The notes under the pieces: model-generated
Told to the model about the DNA's origin: nothing
Database searches by the model: none
Seen by the model: only the letters and a program-made list of their open reading frames with translations
Program-made: the position numbers and the translations under genes
Origin: Sordaria brevicollis
Lineage: Eukaryota > Ascomycota > Sordariomycetes > Sordariales > Sordariaceae
Direction of reading: 5' to 3'
DNA length: 64,000 nt
Assembly: GCA_033439795.1 (NCBI GenBank)
Contig: JAUTDP010000001.1
Location: forward strand, 1,364,001-1,428,000
In this document: positions 39,288 to 53,661 of the stretch, piece after piece
Numbering within the stretch: position 1 is the stretch's first letter
Layout: each line of letters begins with the position of its first letter

Positions 39288-40754
39288 TTATATTGAAATC
39301 TAATTTAATCGGTATACCTTCTTTACGTAATTTCTAAAGACTAGTACGGTTGGGTTATTAGAAAAACTTAGGGTACGAATTTATTAACGGACGGCTATTA
39401 TCCCGTTTACCCTTTTTACGCTTACGGGAATTAGAATTAAGCGTAGCACCGGAAATAGAGGTACCACCGGGGGTAATATTGGACGTAGATGTAAAGGTAT
39501 TAGCACCTCAATTTTTATAAGAAGGAGTAGAAAATACGCTATTAAAATTAGCGCTAAAATCAAAACTAAGACTAAGACTAGAGCCAGTAGCGCCACTTAT
39601 ATAACGAAAACCAACGTTATTAAATATATCGTCGTCGTTATTATCGTTAAAATTGGGGCTATTATCTTCGATATCCTCTTCCTTATCGATAGGCCGGAAA
39701 TAAGATTCGAAATTGAAACCAAAATAGCTAGCCTCGGATATTCTACGGCCGAGAATAATAAATATACTAATAATCGATTTATCGAACGGGGGTATAGGGG
39801 GTTTTATAGTAGCCTTTTCTTTACCCTTTTCTTTAGCCTTTTGCGTTTAACGAAATTACTCCTATTAGGCCTTTTTTTTACGGGCCTCCTCTACCCTACG
39901 AACTTCCTCAGCTTTGCGGGATTACTTTACTTTCTTATAAGCTTCCTTAACTTTACGAACTTCCTCTACCCTACGAACTTCCTTAACTTTGCGGGCTTCT
40001 TTAGCTTTACGGGCCTCTTCTACCTTAACTTCCTCAATTATTATACGAGCATCTTCTTATTACTATTCTTATTTAAGGTTATAACCCCTTTAATAGATTA
40101 TAGAAGAAATATCGCTCGTATTACAGTCGGCGAAGCTTCTACTACGTAAGAAATATTCAATTCCCTTCTAATTGCCGGTATTCTTAGGAATCGGGGCGGC
40201 TGGCTCGGTGATTAACTAAATAATTGGTTGGGTAGGAGTAATAGAATAGCTACGAATAAACTCTTACTAGAATATTTATATTTACTACCGCATTTCCTCT
40301 TACATTTTTTATACTATTTATTATTATATTACTTCTATTTACCGCTAAATTCGAACCTAGACTTCCTATTTAAACGCAATTGGGTCGGCGGGCGGCACGG
40401 GCGAAAAATAGGAACCCTGCGAGAAATGTAGGCCTTGAGAAATATGAGGAATCGAATAATGAAAACCTAAATAAGAACCCAAATAATAAGAACTAGGGGT
40501 AGGATAACGAAGAATCGAGTAATAATTCGAATAGTAATTCGAAGGATGAAGACCCGTTGATAGGTATTGTTGTAGGATGGGGGTTACGAATTAAAATGAA
40601 CGATGACTACCTTGGGGATTATAGCCACCTCCCGATGCCATATAATTAGAAGGAGAAGTGCTATATTGTCCGTATCCTTATTATTGCTGTTGATGGGCAA
40701 ATAATATAATATTAGTTGCCGGAGTAATAGGTATATTGCCAGGTATATTACCAG
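39288..40754 (-). other. Gene 1, central piece with coiled coil
   Basis: The second piece of the split gene. It reads from the NIP repeats at the gypsy junction, through MASGGGYNPQGS at 40641 and Tyr-rich sequence, to the Glu/Lys/Arg coiled coil at ~40060-39840, then RKRKKGKRDNSRP at ~39430-39390. It ends at the LINE F target site. Confidence 0.6.
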
Positions 40755-40758
40755 GTAT

Positions 40759-41380
40759 TGAAATGGGGAAGAAAAACAACCCCAAACAACCACTACCACC
40801 ACAACAACTGGGAAAGGAGCCATATCAAAAACTTTTGATAAAACTAAAAGAGTAAAGAGGGGAGTAAATCTATAAGGGAGAAAGGAGCAATCTAACAATA
40901 GGAACATCTTTTTCGACTTAATTATATCTTTTCTTTTACCTATTATAGAAGTAGGGTTAAGAAGTCTTAAAAATTTAATTAAGGAGCTGATTTTTACTAA
41001 ATTGAAGAAAATTTTTATTTTAAAAATTAAATAAAATCTAATTATTATTCTAACAAAAGTTGCCTAACCTTTTTTCTTTATTTCTAATTACCCTTTTTTC
41101 CTTTTATTCCTTTAGAATTTTCCTTCTTTCTATATAAAAGTCCGAAATTTATTCTACAACTTTCTTTCTTAATTTACTCAATATACTATTATTATATTTC
41201 CTTTAAATCAATTTATTATAATATATCCTTATCCTATACCTCTTTTCTTAAATTATGATTAAGGAAAATCCCTAGAAAAATTCCTCCAAAATAAAAAACT
41301 ACGAAAAATTTTCGAAAAAATATAGAAAAAATCTATTATTTAGCTATATACCCTTATATTTATTTATCCGCCCTATTTTA
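40759..41380 (-). repeat. Gypsy 3' LTR (left)
   Basis: 622 bp, pairs with 53662-54283. Its outer ~180 bp (40759-40940) is nearly unmutated (CAACCACTACCACC), while the rest carries C-to-T and G-to-A changes relative to the right LTR. Confidence 0.88.
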
Positions 41381-43900
41381 AACTTCCCTTTAAATTTACT
41401 TACTAGTCCTATAAAGTTAAATTTATTAATAACTACTTCAATCCTTCCTAGCCGACTTCTTCCTTTTCTACCTTTTTAATTTCTTAAATTCTCTCTTTCT
41501 TCTCTTTCTCTTTCTCTAAGTTAATTTACGCTTTATCTTCTGCTTGCTTTCTTTTTAACCGATCTTCTTCTTATTTTAGGCTATTAATATAGTAATATAT
41601 CCTATATTCTAAATACAATTTGTAAATATAATATATTGGGATAATATTGGAGTATATTTAGTATTGAAAATTATATTATTAAATTTTCGAAATTTATCGG
41701 TAAGCGGGAATTAATTATTTACGTTAAGCTTATTAAATAAAACGAAATTATTAATTATAACGATTTTTCTTCCCCTATAATTATTAATATTAATTATTAA
41801 TATTTATCGTTCCTCTATACGCTTCCTCTTCGTTTTAGGAGTTAGCGGTAATAATTATTTCTTCTTAATAGGAGACGCTAGAATATTATTGCGATTTCCT
41901 TTTAATTATATATTAATAGTTATTAAAAAAATGCTATTAGTAAGATTATTATCGGGTAAAGTAATTCTAATTTTGGGGAAGGATTGGATAATAGGTCTTT
42001 ATTTAAGAAGATGGGGAAAATAGGGGAAATTAGCAAATTCTTATATTAATTAGTACTTAGCTATTTTAATAGGGCGATATTCGTTTAAATAACCTCTTTA
42101 ATATATTAAATTTGTAAAGAATTTGGGCCGGGGATTAAAATCTTCTTCTCCGCTTTTCCTCTTTACGACCGTATAGATTAATTATCTTTAATTTTTCGAA
42201 AGTAGATTCTTTCTTATTTATTACGTTAAAAGGGCGTTATATACTACTTTTATTTATTGCCGAACTATAGTATTTTTAAACTATTTTATATTGGGGATTT
42301 AATTATATTCTTATTAATATTTACTTTATTCCTAAAATTCAATTATCGTAAACCTTTAAAGTAATTTATTAATAGGTTTATTTCGACGTTTTATTTCGAT
42401 AAAGAAAATTCGGGCTATTTTTAAGATTTAAAGGCTATAAATTTAGGTTTTTTATTATATTAGGAATATTATATTAAACTACTTTTAATTATTAAAAATA
42501 TTAGGGATTCGATCTCTTATCGGTATTAAAAAAATATAATTTTTAATTATAAATACTTTATAAACTTTTATAACTTTCCGTTCGTATTATTAATTATAGA
42601 AACTATCGTAAAGAAATTAAAATATTTCTCTTTAATTAAAAATTATAAGAACGAAGTAATTATTAACTACAATAAGGAAGTATTAATATCGGACTAGTTT
42701 TAAACTATTTCGAATATTAATATCTTTAATATAAAATTTATTACGTTTAATAATAGTAATTAGGTTTATTAAAATATAAATCTAATTACTATATTTTTAT
42801 AATATTTAATATAAATTAGTATAAATTATTTCTCCTTCCTACCAATTCTTAGTATTTATTAGGTACCACATATTAATTAATTTTAATATTATTATATCCT
42901 AAGATATAATCGGAATTAACTACTTATTAGGCTATTTTAAAATAGGAAGAATAATTATATAGCGGAGTACAATTTTAATTATTTATTTATCGTTATTAAA
43001 CTTTTTAATAATTAAATAAATCGGATTTTTATCGGGGATAATATTTTATTACCGATTAACTCTAAGGTATTTCTAATCTTAAGGCTTATTATAATAAATT
43101 AAATTATTTTTAATACGAGGGGGATAAACTTCTCTAGTAATTATATTACCGAATTGGGGCCAAATTTTATTCTCTTAATTCTAACGCCGAATAGTCTTAA
43201 AGACCGCGGGAAGGTAATTATTCAGTACTCTTATAATAAAGATTAGGGGTAAATTATTATAATTAAGGTTAGAGGAGTTTATATTAATTAATGTTTTAAT
43301 TAATAATAAAATTCTGGGGGATAGAAGGCTTAATATAGAAGGGTTTTTAATAGGCAATAATAGTATAAATTTATAAAAAGGTTTATTAATATATAAGAGG
43401 AAGAAAAAGAAGGAAAGGAAGGGTTATAAATAAAGGGTTTTTATACCCGTTTCGTAAATTATCTACGAGGTCGAAAAATTGTAAATTCTTCCCTTTTTTT
43501 TAATTTCCTTTCGTAAATTACTTATAATACTTTAAATTTATTCTTTTTAATTTCTATTTATCCTATTTATATTTAAAATTTCAAACGGTAAAGTAAGTAA
43601 ATTTCATTTAACTTCCTTTAATATAATCTCTTAGCCTTTCGGTATAATTAAAAGTCTTAATCCGTAATCGAACTTTAGGATTAAAGTACCTTTCCCGTTA
43701 TTTTTAATAAGAAAGTATTTTAAAACGGCGTTTATAATCCTTTTTATAATTAGTTAAAACTCTAAAACTTTACGAAATTGCTTTAAATAAATAGATATTA
43801 TCTTTCTTATTTAGTTTAAAGGTTTTTTATAATTGTAGGGTATACGGTATAAATAACTTTAAGAGGATGGTTTCTATCGGCTTTTTCCTTCGAAAATTAT
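41381..43900. other. Gypsy 3' region, unassigned, both strands partly readable
   Basis: This part lies between pol and the 3' LTR. On the plus strand a frame at ~42500-43990 can be read with TAA/TAG as Gln (a clear part at ~43090-43800, with IIYEVEKL and LIRNRTLGLKYLSRYF). A minus-strand frame over ~42850-43900 is also readable. Because RIP removes TGA from all frames I cannot choose between the strands. No domain recognised. Confidence 0.35.
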
Positions 43901-43988
43901 TTATTAGAAAAGTATAAAAAAGGTATATTTTTATTTATAATTATTCTTTATTTTTCCTCCTAATAACCTTCTCCTTTCAAATACAATA

Positions 43989-45483
43989 AAATATTAATAA
44001 TAATAATAAAAGTAAAACTATTAAATAAAAATTCTTCGCAATAAATTAATATAATATCTTCTTCTAATTCTAACGCCGATTTCCTTCCCTTTATAAATAA
44101 CCTTCTATTTCGCTTCCTTTAGAAGGAAATTCCTACTAAGGAACCTACTATACTTAATTAATTTAATTTAAATATTAACGCTTTTACTTTATTTACTAAA
44201 AAACGTATCGCTATTATTAATCGCGATTCTCTTCGGCCGTACTTTAGCTTTAATACTTTGGAAATAATATATTAAACTAATTTTCGTCCTAATAGTAAAA
44301 AGTAAATCCTCTCTAAAATTTACATTAATTTTTTATATCGACCTTTACTTCTTCTTAATACCCTTCAAAATATTATTTAAGATAGCTGCTTTCGGCTATT
44401 TAATACTATTATAAATATTTATCCGATTAATAAACCCGTTATTATTAATTAATTATATATAAAGTAGCGTATTAATAATAATGAATTATTAATAATTATA
44501 GTTACGTTTTTTAGTTTGCTTACTATATATCGATTAGTTTTAGAGCGGATGCTCAATTCGCTTCGTAATTTATTTAATCGCTATATCTTTATCGAAAAAA
44601 AAGGAATTTAGTTGTAGGGTTATTACCTTATTTATATAAAAGCAAAGAAAGAGCGGATCCTTAGGTTAATAATTTAATTATTTGGTAACGAATAAATATT
44701 CTTTTATTTTCTATTAATATCTTTCTACTAATTATTATTTTTTCTTCTAGGAATGGGATTATTTATTTATATTACGTTAACCGATTCCGAAAAATATATA
44801 TATCGGTATATATTATTAATTAATAATAGGAGTACGTTTTTATTTAGGCTCCTTTCGTCGGCTATAAATCTTTGGGTAGGGATATTAAGGGGGGGATTTA
44901 TAGTAATTATATTTAATATAATAAGACGGCTTTGGACTATTTAATATTTATTAAGTTTTTAGGCAATTTTAAATTTATTAAGAAATACCCGATTGAAGGT
45001 TTTAATCCCGAACTTATTAAAATCTTAAAGTCCGATTAGGTCAAATATTTTATTTAAAGTTATAATATTAATCGCGCCCGCTCGATATTAATCGATAATA
45101 TTCTTCTTTACCGTTGGGTTATTAGTAAAAAACCCGTCCCTATTAATTATAAATAGTAGTTAGAATATATACGCTAGGAATCCGAAACTTTAGGGTTGAA
45201 AGGAAAAAGTATTATAATCCGCGATAATCGCGATATATTTAAACGGTTATTAATAATAATAGAGATTAATAATAAGGATAAAGAAATAATCGATGCTAAT
45301 AATAACGATTTAAACTCTTCTAGCGAAGAATTTATTACTAGCGAAAATAATGATAGCGAAAATGAGGATAATAATAAAGAAGATAATAAAGATGACGAAA
45401 ATAAAAAAGATAACGAAAGCGATGACGGGGATAACGAAAATAATAAGGAAGATAATAAAAATAATAAGGAAGATTCTAATTAG
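43989..45483 (+). pseudogene. Plus-strand ORF antisense to gypsy pol, acidic C-terminus
   Basis: Readable protein-like sequence on the strand opposite to pol. One frame covers ~43989-44944 (LRPYFSFNTLEIIYQ, LERMLNSLRNLFNRYIF, last stretch open from ATG 44753). A second frame covers ~44880-45483 (TALDYLIFIKFLGNFKF, NRARSILIDNILLYRWV), ending in ~60 residues of Asp/Glu/Asn/Lys repeats at 45290-45480, the last 95 codons fully open. The frame change may be an intron or an indel. Function unknown. Some plant gypsy elements (for example Grande) have an antisense gene in this position; whether this is the same idea is a guess. Confidence 0.45.
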
Positions 45484-45860
45484 GAGCGTAAAGTCTTAAC
45501 TAATTTCGAAGGTTTTTTTAATAATAAATAGGGGTTTTATTAAGGATTATTATTAATACTTATACTATAGAAAAATAAATCCATATTTTACGGTTTTTCA
45601 AAACTTCCCGTATTCTTATCTATATAGGTGTTAATTTCCGAAAAAAAAATTGCGAAAAACTTTACTAAGTAAAGGGGGTTAATAGGGTTTTTAGGAATAT
45701 AATTAGAGGGAATAAAGAAAATAAATATAAAGTATAAAGTTCTATATACTATATATACTTCCCTTCGAAATTAATAAAAATTCTTACGAATTAATTTCGT
45801 ATAAAAATAAAATAATAATGAGTAATAGTAAAAAGTAACGAAATAAATGCTAAGGAATAT
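45484..45860. other. Gap between antisense ORF and gypsy integrase end
   Basis: AT-rich, with homopolymer runs. No readable frame or repeat seen on either strand. Confidence 0.4.
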
Positions 45861-48800
45861 ATTTATCCTAATTTCGGAAGTTGGTTTAAATTTAAATTTA
45901 AGTACAATATTAATTTCGTCTTTAGTTCGGGTTTTGGTTTAGACTCTGGTTCGATTTCGTCTTTATTAAAATAATACTAAAGGCTTTCGGGCTTAATAAA
46001 TTCCAATTCGATAATAAATTCCTAATTTTATTCGCGTTCTTTTTTAGCATTTTAATAGGTTTAGATTTACTTTACTTCTAGTCTTCGCGCTTATTTCCGT
46101 ATAGAAAATAAATATTTATTAATTTAGACTTCTTTAAAGACCTATAAACCGTTAATAATAGTAGGATTATCGAATTCTTTATATTCTTTATTAAAATTAA
46201 GGAGTATACCGTTTCGGCGAATAAACTTTTTAATATTTTTAGAAGAAGTTAACCTTTTAAAATAAAATCTATTTAATTACGTATAATAATAAATATTCCC
46301 GTTAATAATATTAACGACCTTATAAGGACCTTTCTACCTATAATTCAATTTCTTAGCAATATTTATATCGATTCCCCGAATATTATTGTAAATAAGGATA
46401 AAATCTCCGATATTAATAATAGCGTTTTTCGGTCTTATCTTATAAAAATCAACGGAATCTCTTCGCGCAGTAGCTTTTCTCCTAATATCGGTAACCTTCT
46501 CGGCCGCCTATTAAAAGCGGTATTTAATATTATAATATATTTAAATAACGGCGGCGATTAATTTATCTATTGTATATTTTTCTAAATATTTTTCCTATTT
46601 AATTAATTTCTAAGATAGATGGTCGAATTTAATAGGAATAATAGGATTATAGTTATAGATTAATTAAAAGGGAATAAATCCGTAATTATTACGAATAGTA
46701 GTACGATTAGTAAAAAGGATATAAAGGAGTAAATCCTTCTATCTTTTGCTAATTCCTTCTATTAATTTGGCTAATATTGTAATAATTATCGAATACCCTT
46801 ATTTATTAATTCTGTTGGTTCGGTAGTTATAAAGCGCTATTCGTACTAATGGGATTTAGAAGTTATTAAATATTTCGGTAAATTCTCTTTAAAATTCGGA
46901 ATTATTATTAATAAAAATACTAAAAGGATATCCCTAATATAGAAATATTTTTTAGAGGAAAATAGTAATATATTTTAACGTTAGTATTAGAAGAATTTTT
47001 GCTTCTATGTAATTCGTTAAATTATTTTTGGCTTTAATTAACGTTTATCGTCTTCCCTTTTCGCCCGGTAAATATTGGACGTTTAAAATCTACCGGTTAA
47101 AAGGTTAAGGAATTGGAAATGATTATTTGTGCCTATCTTTATAACGCTTAGGAGCGTATATTTGATAAGTAATATAATTGTGGATTATATTTTCGATTTG
47201 AGTATATATTCTATATTAGTAATAATATTTAATAATTTGTTTATAAGTTCCTTCCCTTCCTCGATAGCCGGTTTCGTCGTAATAACGTTATATAATTAAT
47301 TCTTATTGCGTTTTATTGTTAATTAAAAAACGAAGGTAAGTATATTTATAAGCTATTTGTAATTAAAGTTTTCGATAGTAAATGAAATATTTAAGGGCGT
47401 TTTTCTTAAAGGTTTGTTGTATAGTAAATATTTTATTATATTGTACGGGAATGTAGAGCGAGAGTAAATAGCGAGCTATATTTTCCGAATAATTAAAATA
47501 TTCGTTGAGTAAAATCCGCTCCCCTTTTATATATTTCTCGGTAGAAAAATAATAAATTTAGGCGTCGATAAAATCGTTAATATTTTCTTTAAGGCGCTTT
47601 TCTTCTAAATTACTTTTTCTAAGGGGTTTTTGGGAAAGGTTGTTAATTATAGTATTTTTAATTCCGGGGATATATTTTACGTTAAAATTAAAGTATTTTA
47701 TTTAAGTAATTTATTATATAAGAAAGGTATTAAGAATATCGCTTACCGCGTTGTTAAATTAATGAATAAGGATTTAAGTATTTATTTTAATAATGAAATA
47801 TATTCCGAAAAGTTAACGTTTTAATTGTTTAAGAGTATAGAATAAATTACGAAGTTTTTATTTAATAGTATTATAACGAATTTTAGCCGGTAATTAGATA
47901 TTGCTTTTAAATTTATAAGGATATTGCTTTTTATCGAAGCTAAATTGTTTAATAACCGTTCCCTATCCTTTAATATAAATATTAGTAACGAAATAAATAA
48001 TTATTTCGCTATTATTGTAGACGAGGGTTATAAGGATTGGAGTAGTAGTAATTTTATATTAAAAATATTCTATAGTAAATTATTAATTTTTTATCTATAT
48101 TAATTCAATTCCCTTCTTTATAATAGCGTATAACGGAATGGTAATAATTTTAAAATTTTTAATCTAAATCCGGTAATAATTAACGATATTTAGAAAAATT
48201 TAAAGTTCTTTAAACTCTTTTCTTCGGGGTTTAGCTTTTCTAATAATATAATAAGTCTATTCGCGAATCTTTTTAACTTTGGCTTTATTTAGAAATTTGC
48301 CTTTAGGACTATAAATATAACCGATTAAAATTATTTCTTATTTATATTATTAGGATTTAGCTACGGTAATTATTCTACTAGTAAATTTAATGTTTAGTAA
48401 TACTTTATCGATATTAATAAAATATTCGTAAATAAAGCGTCGAACTCTTTTATTATTGATTAATTCGTCGTTATACCGGCTTTTTGGACTTTTAATACAA
48501 ATATCGTTAAAATAAGGTTAGTATACCTTAAGGATTAAGTTGTAAAGGATCTTAATTATTGCCTTTATAAATTGAACGATTAAATTGGTTTTTCCTTGGG
48601 GTAGTGTTATTATACGGAGTAGATTAAGAAGTATTAAAAATATTATTAAATCCCGATTTTCTTTATTAAATTAAACTTTATTGTATTTTAAGAATAGATT
48701 TAATAAAGAAAGAATTTCGTATTTAGTAAAATCTTCGCTAAAAAGTTCGTACCTTAGGGGTATATTAGTATTATGGATAGTTATTTTATTAATTTTCTAA

Positions 48801-51800
48801 GCGTTATTAATTAACCGGAATTTTCTATCCTTTTTCTAAACGAGAAATTAATTATTCCGATAAGAAGTATAATTCTCTTCTAGAATTCCGCGTTGAATGC
48901 GTTCTTTAAGTAGATTATAAATTTTTTTATATAAAGCCTATGGAATAAGAATTGCTTTCGTTTACTAAATTGAATGGGTAACCGTTTTAATCTTCTATTT
49001 TTCTACTACGTTTTTATAAATAAGATTATATTTAAAAAATTCTTAAGTAAGGGCCTTTTTGTAATTAAAGAATATATAAGTAAAAAGTTCGATTTCAATT
49101 TCGTTAAGTAATTCGTTCTTTTTTAAAATTTGTTAAAATTTTTTAAGCGTTAATTAAGAACCTTTAATTAATTCTGTAAATCGTAGAATAATATATTTAT
49201 CCTATTTAGACGGAAAATTATCCAATTATTTTTGGATTTTGTATTGGACTTCTTCGAGTTTCCGTTTCTTCCAATTAAGGTTATTATTGGGTTTAAAACT
49301 ATCCGAAGGCGTATTATTAATTGGTTTTATCTTCTAAGCGATTTTTTTATATAAAGTATTAATTTAGATAAATAGAAAAGAGTTTTATAATAATGCGGAA
49401 GAAAATAAATTAACGAGGGACGGAATATCCTTTATTTTTTTAAATTTCGGGACTTTCTTCCCTTAGTCTTTAGCGTTTTTAATTATTAATCTTTGTAATT
49501 CCCGAAAAAAGTTTTTATGGATCTTTTTCTTTATTCGGTTTTATATTATTTTACCTTTTAATTGTTATTTTATTAGTAATTAATTCTCTAGAGGATTATT
49601 TATATTCTTCCTTTAATATTTTAGATTAACTTTTTTAATTAATCGAAAGTAATTGGATAATACTTCTTCGTTATACTTTTTATTATATAATAAAGTAATA
49701 ATAATATCCGTAATTTCCTTTCCTAAAGAAAGGTAATTTTTATTATCCTTATTAATTTTAATATTTTTTACAAATTTCTTATTATTTTCCTTAGGATTTA
49801 TTTTAATAAATTTATAAAGCGATTTATTCGTTGGAATAGATTTTTAGGTATTATTTATAATAATAGGGTAAATAATTATAATAAGGGAATTAAACCTACT
49901 GTTTAAAAGCGTTTATTTATTCCTTAATAGCGAAGAAAATATTAATTCTTATTCCTCTTATAATAAGGTAAGTACGAGCGGTTCTAACGTTAATATAATT
50001 TATTATAATATTAATATTTTTAATAAACGGAAAATTAAATAGGATTTCGTAACGAAGGAATTAATTCCGAATAATTATAAAGTATACTTTCCGACTTTTA
50101 TCGAATAAAAAAATATCTTCTACTATTTTACCTTTAAATTGTACCCTTCCGCTATTAGAATTAATATTAGTAATTATACAATTTATATTATTAAAATTAA
50201 ATTTATCGATTAAATTAGTAAATATAGTATTAATTTCCGCACCGCTATTTAGAAAAGCCGTAACCTTTTTACTACCTTTAAATTTAATATTAACTATTAA
50301 CGTAAAAAGGTTCTATATACGCGTAACCTCTTTATTAAATAATGATTTTTCGCTATAGAATATAATTTAAAAATCTTCTTTATAAATTCGAATTGGTTCG
50401 TTTTTAAATATTATTTTAGGATTTATAATTTAATAGTAAGATTAATACGTTTACGTAGCGAAGATATTATTAAACTTCTTCTTTTAATCTTTATATAATA
50501 ATTCTTTAAGTGCCGTAATAACGGTATTAATTTATAAATTATACGGACGGAATTAATTAACTTCTAGGCTATTATCCTTAGTAGCGCTACTATTATATAT
50601 TAATTAAAAGGTTTCCTTAAGGGCCTTTTAGTAATACTTAAGGTTAATTAATTCTTTAAATAATTAACCGGATTTGGGAATAACCGTAATTATATTTTCG
50701 AAAGTAATTTATAATTTAATACCTATAATCTTATTAATAATCGGGTAATTCTCCTTAATTTAAATAATTTTATAATTTATATAATCCTTAAAGTTATTAA
50801 AATCCTTAGGTTTAAAAACGGATTTATTAATTAGAAGTTTTTAAATCTTAATTGGAAATTCGTCTATAAATTTTAGCGATTTAACGGCGGCGGTAAAAAT
50901 TAATTTTAATTGAAGAGCCGGTTTAAATACAGTTTCAACTACTATTATTCGTACGTTTTCTTAATCCGTTATATCTTTTATACGAAGGTTAAAATTTAGT
51001 TTTCTTACGGGTAGTAATTGTGATTTCTCCTTTCGATTTATATTAGAAGGGGGTTTACGAGGAGTTATTAATCTTCCCTACGTTTGAGTAGGCGTAATAA
51101 TAGTTTCCTTCTTTATAATTTACTTTAGGATTTAAAATATTAAGAAAGATTTTTGAATAAAAAGAGGAAGAGACGCTAAATATAGATTAATTAAACTATA
51201 ATTAGTTTAGAAAAATAATTCGTTAATTAAGATTATATTATTTTAAGGATTAATTCGGCGATGATTTTAGACCTTTTGCTATTTTTATTAATATTCTAAT
51301 TTTAAGAGATTAAAGTTAGGGGTAAATTTATTAGAATGAGTTTCGGTTTTTTATTCCCGGAATTTATTATATTTAGGGTATTTGTTATAATAAATTATAT
51401 AGGATTTGAATATATTTTTAAAGCGGTTTATACGAGAAGTAGTAAAGATTATATCGTTCGGAATATATTATATTAATTTAGTATTATTTTTTAAATAGAA
51501 TTATTATTTACGGCCTTATTCTTTATTAGCCTTAATTTAATAGATTTATCCCTTATTTATATAATAATCCTTATCTTTGTATTAGTATTAAATATAGCTA
51601 AATTATTTATATTAATAGTAGGTTATATTTTCCGTTGGTTAAATTTATTTAGTCGATTATATTATTATAGTATTAATTTAAAGAATATAATTACTCTTGA
51701 GGAAATTTCGGAAATGATTTTCAAAATTCTTAATTTATTAGTTCGCTACTTTGGTATAAATAATTTATATATTTTGAAGGCTCTTAGTTAGAGCGTTTAT

Positions 51801-52700
51801 AGTAACGGATTCTTTAATAATTTCCTATTTAACGGTTGTAATCTTTTTTTTATTAAAATCCTTCTTACTATTAGAAATTTTAATTTTAATAGTAATAATC
51901 TTCTTTATTACTTTATTATCTTTATCGTTATCGTTATCGCTAGAAGAATTAGAAGAATTATTAGAGTTAAAATCGGAATTATTATCTTCCCTTCGATAGT
52001 AAGTAGTAATCTAATTAGAAAACTTCGTAGAAAAATTAATCTATATTATTTTAGAGAATTTATCTTTATCTTTACCGAAATAAATAATAAAATTAATACG
52101 GTAATAGTAAGGCAATTTCTTATAAAAGCGTTTAATTACTAACTTTTCGACAATTTTCTAATTAATTTACTTTTACCGAATTAGTAATTAATAATATTTA
52201 AAAATAATATTATTAACGGCTTTCTTATTATTTTCGATACGTTTGCGGTAAAAGTTTTAGAATTTATTTACGTTAGAATTTATTTATTCCGGGTCGTAAA
52301 TATAATAAATAGTATAAAATTCATTATAGAATTTTACTTACGTAATAGGTTCGTTCTCTTTCTTAATAAAGCGGATAATGCCCTTAATAATATTTCGGGA
52401 TTAGGGCTTATACTATCGGTACTATACGTTAATCTTTTCTTCGTTATTACGCTATTTAACGAAATTCGTTCTATTTTCGAAATTTAAGAAGAATTTAATA
52501 ATATTTTTATCTTTAAATTTCTTCTTAGGATTAAAGTCCTTCGAAGAATATATAGGGAACGTTGTAATTGTCTAATTTAGAACGGGGTTAGGGTTTTATT
52601 ATTAATTTTAATTATTACTATTTTTATTTTCGGGATGAATTTAGTAGTTAGAAATTTAATTAGAATTTATTATATTTAGGGGGGAAAAAGGTAAGGAATA
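45860..52700 (-). pseudogene. Gypsy gag-pol region (protease, RT, RNase H, integrase), RIP-degraded
   Basis: Read on the minus strand. The protease is near 50330-50150, with NSGAEIN at ~50249-50230 (family DSGAE, Asp to Asn). RT is at ~49090-48150: GILEENYTSYRN, RLINNAQKIN, LPQGKTN and YFNDICIKSP (YFDD-like, first Asp lost) at ~48517-48490. RNase H is expected at ~48150-47500. Integrase runs ~47500-46200, ending in KLNYRxKGPYKVVNI and a GxFYFKGL-like chromodomain-side motif near 46360-46230. Upstream of the protease, ~52700-50400 is gag by position; I could not see a certain zinc knuckle. Stops are TAA/TAG at Gln positions. Enzyme order identifies Ty3/gypsy. Confidence 0.8.
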
Positions 52701-53661
52701 TATAGGAGGTATAGGGGGAAATAAATAAAAAAGCGAAGAAGTAAATATAGAAAAGGGATTAGTAAATATAATGGGTAGATTGATTATTGATTAAGAATTA
52801 TTATAGGTAGAAATTATTAATTTTAGTGCTAATATTAATGAGTATTTTATTAGTTTATTATTAATAAGGGATATAAAATGGTAAAAAGTATTCGGGGGGA
52901 ACCTTTTATTAAATAAACGCTAATATAAAATACCGTTATATTCTTATACGAAATTTGGCCCTTTACCGGTAAAAGATAGATTATACCTTAATTAGTATTA
53001 GATAATATAATATATATTAAATTTAATTAAATAAATTATTATATATTAGTATAAAGGGGTTTAAAGCCGTTAAATAAATATATTATATTTTAAAAGTTCC
53101 GACGACGCGTATTGAAATAAAATTCTTAGAGTTATTGAGTAAGTATTTTGTATATTTGAAGCCCCGGCGCTAGTTATTATTCGCTTATATATACCCTTTT
53201 ACTAAATTTACGTAAAGTATTAATTTAATATTAAAATCGGGGCGAGGTTTTTAATTTAATAATATTTATTTTAATTATTAGCCTCGGAACCGGGAATTTA
53301 TTATCAAATCTTCGGCTAATCGGTTATTATTCGCTTAGTATCGAAAATTATAAATTTTCTAAATCTATAATTTATTCCTAATTTAATTTCTAAGGACGTT
53401 TCTATAGCGTATAATAATTAGTATTAAAAGGGTTACAATTACGTTTATACTTATCTTATATATTGCTTTATTTCTATAGCGAATCCCGTAGTATATTTAG
53501 GATAGTATATTTCTAGTTCTATTTCGATATTTATTCTCTATTATTCTTTTTTTATAACCGATAGATTATTAAAATTCTTAATTTTATCGTTTTAAAGTAT
53601 TAAATCCGCTTTAATTAATCTAGTTAGAAGTTTAAAACTCAATTTCGTCCTTATTATTATT
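52701..53661 (-). other. Gypsy 5' untranslated leader
   Basis: The stretch between the 5' LTR (53662) and the gag region. A primer-binding site should lie at 53661 downward in element sense, but RIP has changed it and I cannot match a tRNA. No ORF supported. Confidence 0.45.

Noticed and set aside
47630..47824. 64-codon plus-strand open frame
   Set aside because: Antisense to the gypsy pol region, with no support of its own.
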